Shown here one piece after another: positions 16,252 to 18,882 of a stretch of 18,882 nucleotides of DNA. A program made the position numbers and the translations under genes. The notes beneath the pieces are model-generated. The model worked only from the letters and a program-made list of their open reading frames with translations, was not told the DNA's origin and did no database searches. Every line of letters starts with the position of its first letter. Position 1 is the stretch's first letter. The DNA is from Rikenella microfusus (GTDB lineage: Bacteria; Bacteroidota; Bacteroidia; Bacteroidales; SZUA-534), in the NCBI GenBank assembly GCA_020719105.1, contig DYQV01000016.1:1-18882 (forward strand), written 5' to 3'.

Positions 16252-16629
16252 TTAATCATCGTAAGGAATCAATTCAATTTTGGCATTTATCAGCTTTGCA
16301 AACCTGATTCCTGATGCCATTATATCAGCATCTTCGCGGTAATAATGCCAATCAATTTTTACAGCTATTTTCTCAGAAATTTGTTGCAACAAGATAAGTA
16401 ACTTTGTTATTTGTTTAGCAGAAGCGGTATTGAAGTATTCAAGTTTAAATTTAAAAATGATACTTGCGTTTGGAATTTTGCTATAATCATTGAGCCAATT
16501 CAGTATCGGTAAATAAAATTCCACCGCATTTTCAGGCAATGAACGTCCTTCAATTGAAAATACTTTATTATCTGCATCCAGCAGAACTTTAGGAGTATCT
16601 TCAGTATGATCAAAATATAGTTTTTCCAT
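16252..16629 (-). CDS. SiaC-like partner-switch protein (DUF1987)
   Basis: A small protein of 125 residues of the SiaC/DUF1987 family. In Pseudomonas aeruginosa SiaC is phosphorylated by SiaB and dephosphorylated by SiaA; the unphosphorylated form binds and activates the diguanylate cyclase SiaD. The family core is visible as FKLEYFNTASAKQITKLL (about 61-78). Thr68 in FNTAS matches, as I recall, the phosphorylated Thr68 of P. aeruginosa SiaC. The C-terminal part, KIDWHYYREDADIMASGIRFA, is also typical. It starts 5 nt after the SiaB-like gene on the same strand, so the two form an operon with tight spacing. The phosphatase gene ends only 32 nt away on the other strand. No GGDEF protein is present in the window, so the partner of the unphosphorylated form is unknown. 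Confidence 0.85.
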   Translation of the reverse strand: MEKLYFDHTEDTPKVLLDADNKVFSIEGRSLPENAVEFYLPILNWLNDYSKIPNASIIFKFKLEYFNTASAKQITKLLILLQQISEKIAVKIDWHYYREDADIMASGIRFAKLINAKIELIPYDD

Positions 16630-16634
16630 GAAAA

Positions 16635-17759
16635 TTAATCTACAACTGTTTGAAGAACAAAAAAACTAAAATCTTCGTTAAAATCGGTTATTTCGTAACT
16701 AATTATTCTATTAGTTTTTAACCGGAGTTCAATAAGTCCCAGTCCGGCCTCTTTGCTACTATCAATTTGAAAATTAAAAAGGCTTTTCTCATAAAAATCA
16801 TTTAAATCTTCTACTGATAATGAATTCACATAAGCTATCTTTCTTTTTAGTTCATCTACCTCTGAAAGATTTATATAATTGCCCGTATTTAATTGATAAC
16901 TCTCTTTATTCTGATTAATAAAAAATATTCCTGGGTTCTGGCCACTAATTTTTGCATTTGCTCCATGCTTTACAATGTTTTGAAGCATCTCAACCATTAT
17001 ATTGAACACCTTTTTTTTCAAATTTAAATTATGCTCCATCATTTGGCTTTCCATAATGGATAAAAGATTAAGCAGGCTGTCCTGATTAAAAATTCCATTA
17101 AAGATAAGTACAATATCCTCTTGATTTAAAATCCGGTGTATTTCTTTAATACTTTTTAGTGTTTCGGTCCCTTGTTGGACAGACGATAAATTATTACCAG
17201 TATTTTGTGAAATTTCTGTATTCAAATAGAAATAAGAATAATTCTCATTCAAATCAACAAAATCAAAAACTAATTTATTTCCTGATTTTCTGGCCATCTC
17301 TATTAAACCCAAACCAGCACCACCTTTATTGGAGATAATGTTATCATTAAGAACATTCTTATAGTATTGCTTCAATTCTTCTTCGTCCAGGCTATTTATC
17401 TTATTTAGCTGAGCTGTCAGATTTGGAATGTTTTTATTTAAAATTGGATTACCGGTAGTAATGTAATACCTACTATTCACATCCTGAATAATAAATATCC
17501 CTGTTTCATTCACATATGCCTCATCTTCAGTTTCCTGATGTCGGGTTATATTTTGCAACCCTTCTACCATAATAGTAAAAACCCTCTTTTTAGTCTTTGA
17601 ATCTTCGCCTTGCTTATCTAGGTTTGATTCCGTTAAAGAAAGGATACCATCAGTAATGTTTTGACTAAACACTCCGCGATAAATATAACTCAGGTTTTCT
17701 TTTTGCATGCCTTCAAATAACCTGAATGCAAAGCTATTTTTTGTTTTCTGACTATTCAT
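16635..17759 (-). CDS. SiaB-like protein kinase with two tandem domains
   Basis: A 374-residue protein made of two copies, about 190 residues apart, of a SiaB-type (DUF6272) GHKL-fold kinase domain. SiaB phosphorylates SiaC. Copy 1 (about 8-184) has the N box in KKRVFTIMVEGLQNITRH (Glu66, Asn70) and a G box GAGLGL (147-152). Copy 2 (about 200-374) has KKKVFNIMVEMLQNIVKH (Glu257, Asn261) and EAGLGL (337-342). Both keep the nucleotide-binding motifs, so both may be active, although the copies are otherwise diverged. The usual family member has a single domain of about 180 residues, so this looks like an internal duplication. It has no membrane segment and should be cytoplasmic. The SiaC-like gene follows 5 nt downstream. 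A possible promoter lies at 17812-17819, in the 72-nt gap after dapF. Confidence 0.82.
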   Translation of the reverse strand: MNSQKTKNSFAFRLFEGMQKENLSYIYRGVFSQNITDGILSLTESNLDKQGEDSKTKKRVFTIMVEGLQNITRHQETEDEAYVNETGIFIIQDVNSRYYITTGNPILNKNIPNLTAQLNKINSLDEEELKQYYKNVLNDNIISNKGGAGLGLIEMARKSGNKLVFDFVDLNENYSYFYLNTEISQNTGNNLSSVQQGTETLKSIKEIHRILNQEDIVLIFNGIFNQDSLLNLLSIMESQMMEHNLNLKKKVFNIMVEMLQNIVKHGANAKISGQNPGIFFINQNKESYQLNTGNYINLSEVDELKRKIAYVNSLSVEDLNDFYEKSLFNFQIDSSKEAGLGLIELRLKTNRIISYEITDFNEDFSFFVLQTVVD

Positions 17760-17811
17760 CTGTTTGTAATCCCTTTTGGATAAATAAATATAAGGCTTTC
17801 TTTCTTATTAT

Positions 17812-17819
17812 CAAATATA
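17812..17819 (-). promoter_or_regulatory. Candidate -7 box for the siaB-siaC-like operon
   Basis: On the minus strand this reads TATATTTG, a perfect TAnnTTTG. It lies about 53 nt upstream of the start at 17759. No TTG is seen at the -33 distance, which falls inside the end of dapF, so read-through from dapF is also possible. Confidence 0.4.
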
Positions 17820-17831
17820 ATTATTATTCTC

Positions 17832-18614
17832 TTATTCATTAAAATAAGTCCCTGAAAATATTTTCTTAGCCGGTCCTTCCAGCCAGATATCTGTATAATT
17901 TGCCTCTCCAAGAACGTTGAAATAAACTGTTAGAGTACCACCTTTTGCTTTTAATTGAATAGGAGACTCCATGTTTTTTAATGTATTCAATGTTAGTGCA
18001 GATGCTACGGCTCCTGTTCCACAGGCATAGGTTTCGTCTTCAACACCTCGCTCATAGGTATAAATGAGTGGATGTTTTTGGTCGGCGATAACAAAATTTA
18101 CATTGGTACCTTCTTTTTTATACTTAGCATTATTCCGTATCTCTCTTCCTTTTGAACAAACATCAAAGTCCATGGTATCTTTAAATAAAACCAAATGAGG
18201 TGACCCTGTATTCATGAACATTCCCATTTCATGTTTCTCAATATTCGTAACATTGGCCATTTTGAGTGATATTTTGTCATGATGGTGAAAAATGGCTTCA
18301 TGAGCTCCATCAGGGGCTTTAAATCGTGTTTTGTGTTTTATTAAACCCAAATCGTGGGCAAATGCTACAATGCACCGTCCACCATTGCCGCACATGCTTC
18401 CAGGCTTTCCATCAGAATTGTAAAAATCCATATAAAAATCAAAACCCTCCAAATTGCGCAAAATAATAAGGCCATCAGCTCCAATACCAAAGCGTCTATG
18501 GCACATTTGTTGAATCTCAGCTTCAGTTAGTGAAACATTTAAATTGAAACCATTTATTATAATAAAATCGTTTCCAGTTCCATGATACTTTTGAAATGAA
18601 ATTGAATGAAGCAT
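17832..18614 (-). CDS. dapF: Diaminopimelate epimerase
   Basis: DapF converts LL-diaminopimelate to the meso form, used for peptidoglycan cross-links and as the precursor of lysine. It acts without a cofactor through two Cys residues. Both are present: Cys75 in MCGNGGRC and Cys198 in ETYACGTGA. Other family signatures are KYHGTGNDFIIING (9-22), FYNSDG (64-69), NTGSPHLV and YERGVEDET. The length of 260 residues is normal. The start at 18614 fits the family N-terminus (FQKYHGTGNDF close to the beginning). It is cytoplasmic. It is upstream of the SiaB/SiaC-like pair on the same strand with 72 nt between, so partial cotranscription is possible, but no functional link is evident. A TATCTTTA box (minus strand, 18648-18655) is a weak candidate promoter. 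Confidence 0.97.
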   Translation of the reverse strand: MLHSISFQKYHGTGNDFIIINGFNLNVSLTEAEIQQMCHRRFGIGADGLIILRNLEGFDFYMDFYNSDGKPGSMCGNGGRCIVAFAHDLGLIKHKTRFKAPDGAHEAIFHHHDKISLKMANVTNIEKHEMGMFMNTGSPHLVLFKDTMDFDVCSKGREIRNNAKYKKEGTNVNFVIADQKHPLIYTYERGVEDETYACGTGAVASALTLNTLKNMESPIQLKAKGGTLTVYFNVLGEANYTDIWLEGPAKKIFSGTYFNE

Positions 18615-18695
18615 TCAGATGAAAATATTAATAGGTTAAAATTGTGTTAAAGATACGAAAAAGTACAACAAAAAAATTTATTATTGCGTTTGGTT

Positions 18696-18709
18696 AATTG
18701 AATTCAATT
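18696..18709. promoter_or_regulatory. 14-bp perfect palindrome between dapF and the next gene
   Basis: AATTGAATTCAATT is a perfect palindrome midway between divergent start codons, the position of a shared operator. It is very AT-rich in an AT-rich gap, so chance is a real alternative. The rest of the 18615-18841 gap shows nothing beyond the promoter elements noted. Confidence 0.25.
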
Positions 18710-18805
18710 TACCCTTCAAATTAAATAACTTAAGCGTTAATAATCGTAACAAGGCATCAATAAATTTAAATTAGGAATTGGGACATAATAACATTTACAA
18801 TTTGG

Positions 18806-18836
18806 TTTGTTTATTTGTTTTAAAAGGTTACTTTTG
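18806..18836 (+). promoter_or_regulatory. Consensus Bacteroidota promoter at the window end
   Basis: TTTG (18806-18809), 19 nt, TACTTTTG (18829-18836): both elements match the -33/-7 consensus and the spacing is in the ideal range. It is the best promoter in the window. The ATG at 18842 is only 5 nt after the -7 box, so the transcript may have almost no leader. Confidence 0.7.
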
Positions 18837-18841
18837 TAAGC

Positions 18842-18882
18842 ATGGAACCATCATTACAAAAGTTACATCAAGAGCGATATAA
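18842..18882 (+). CDS. Start of a further gene, cut by the window edge
   Basis: An open frame begins with ATG at 18842 and is still open at the window end after 13 codons (MEPSLQKLHQERY). It directly follows a consensus promoter. The fragment is too short to identify. It is divergent from dapF across a 227-nt gap that holds a 14-bp palindrome at 18696-18709. The true start could be farther downstream, beyond the window. Confidence 0.4.
   Translation, partial: MEPSLQKLHQERY

Overview
The window comes from a member of the phylum Bacteroidota. A GyrB of 653 residues, secretion signals of the type IX secretion system (T9SS) kind, a pair of outer-membrane barrel and periplasmic TPR genes, hybrid-free histidine kinase signalling, and promoter elements of the TTTG / TAnnTTTG type all point that way. 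A marine or gut Bacteroidales/Marinilabiliales relative is my guess; the order cannot be fixed from this window alone. All genes look intact and host-like, and I see no mobile element, CRISPR array, tRNA or rRNA.

Layout. (1) 44-2410, minus strand: an OmpR-family response regulator and its histidine kinase, kinase first in the operon. (2) 2411-2725: a divergent regulatory region with four TTAAC direct repeats at 10-11 bp spacing, flanked by two identical TACATTTG -7 boxes that point outwards, and a long leader hairpin. (3) 2726-3775, plus: a secreted protein with a T9SS sorting domain, followed by two intrinsic terminators. (4) 3964-5250: a secreted leucine-rich-repeat protein of 16 repeats. 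(5) 5521-10383: a large periplasmic TPR protein and an outer-membrane beta-barrel, probably one operon. (6) 10543-12504: gyrB with a clear terminator. (7) 12710-16219: two PP2C/SpoIIE-type phosphatases, one soluble with a receiver-like N-terminus and one membrane-anchored with periplasmic TPRs. (8) 16252-17759, minus: a SiaC-like (DUF1987) protein and a SiaB-like kinase with two tandem kinase-fold domains. (9) 17832-18614, minus: dapF. (10) 18842 to the end, plus: the first codons of a further gene.

How they work together. The two-component system probably controls its own operon and the divergent secreted protein through the shared TTAAC repeats. The 12.7-17.8 kb block has the kinase, the phosphatases and the substrate of a SiaABC-type partner switch, but no SiaD (GGDEF diguanylate cyclase), so its output is unknown. 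The two phosphatases would let one cytoplasmic and one periplasmic signal act on the same SiaC protein. gyrB and dapF are housekeeping genes that bracket this block.
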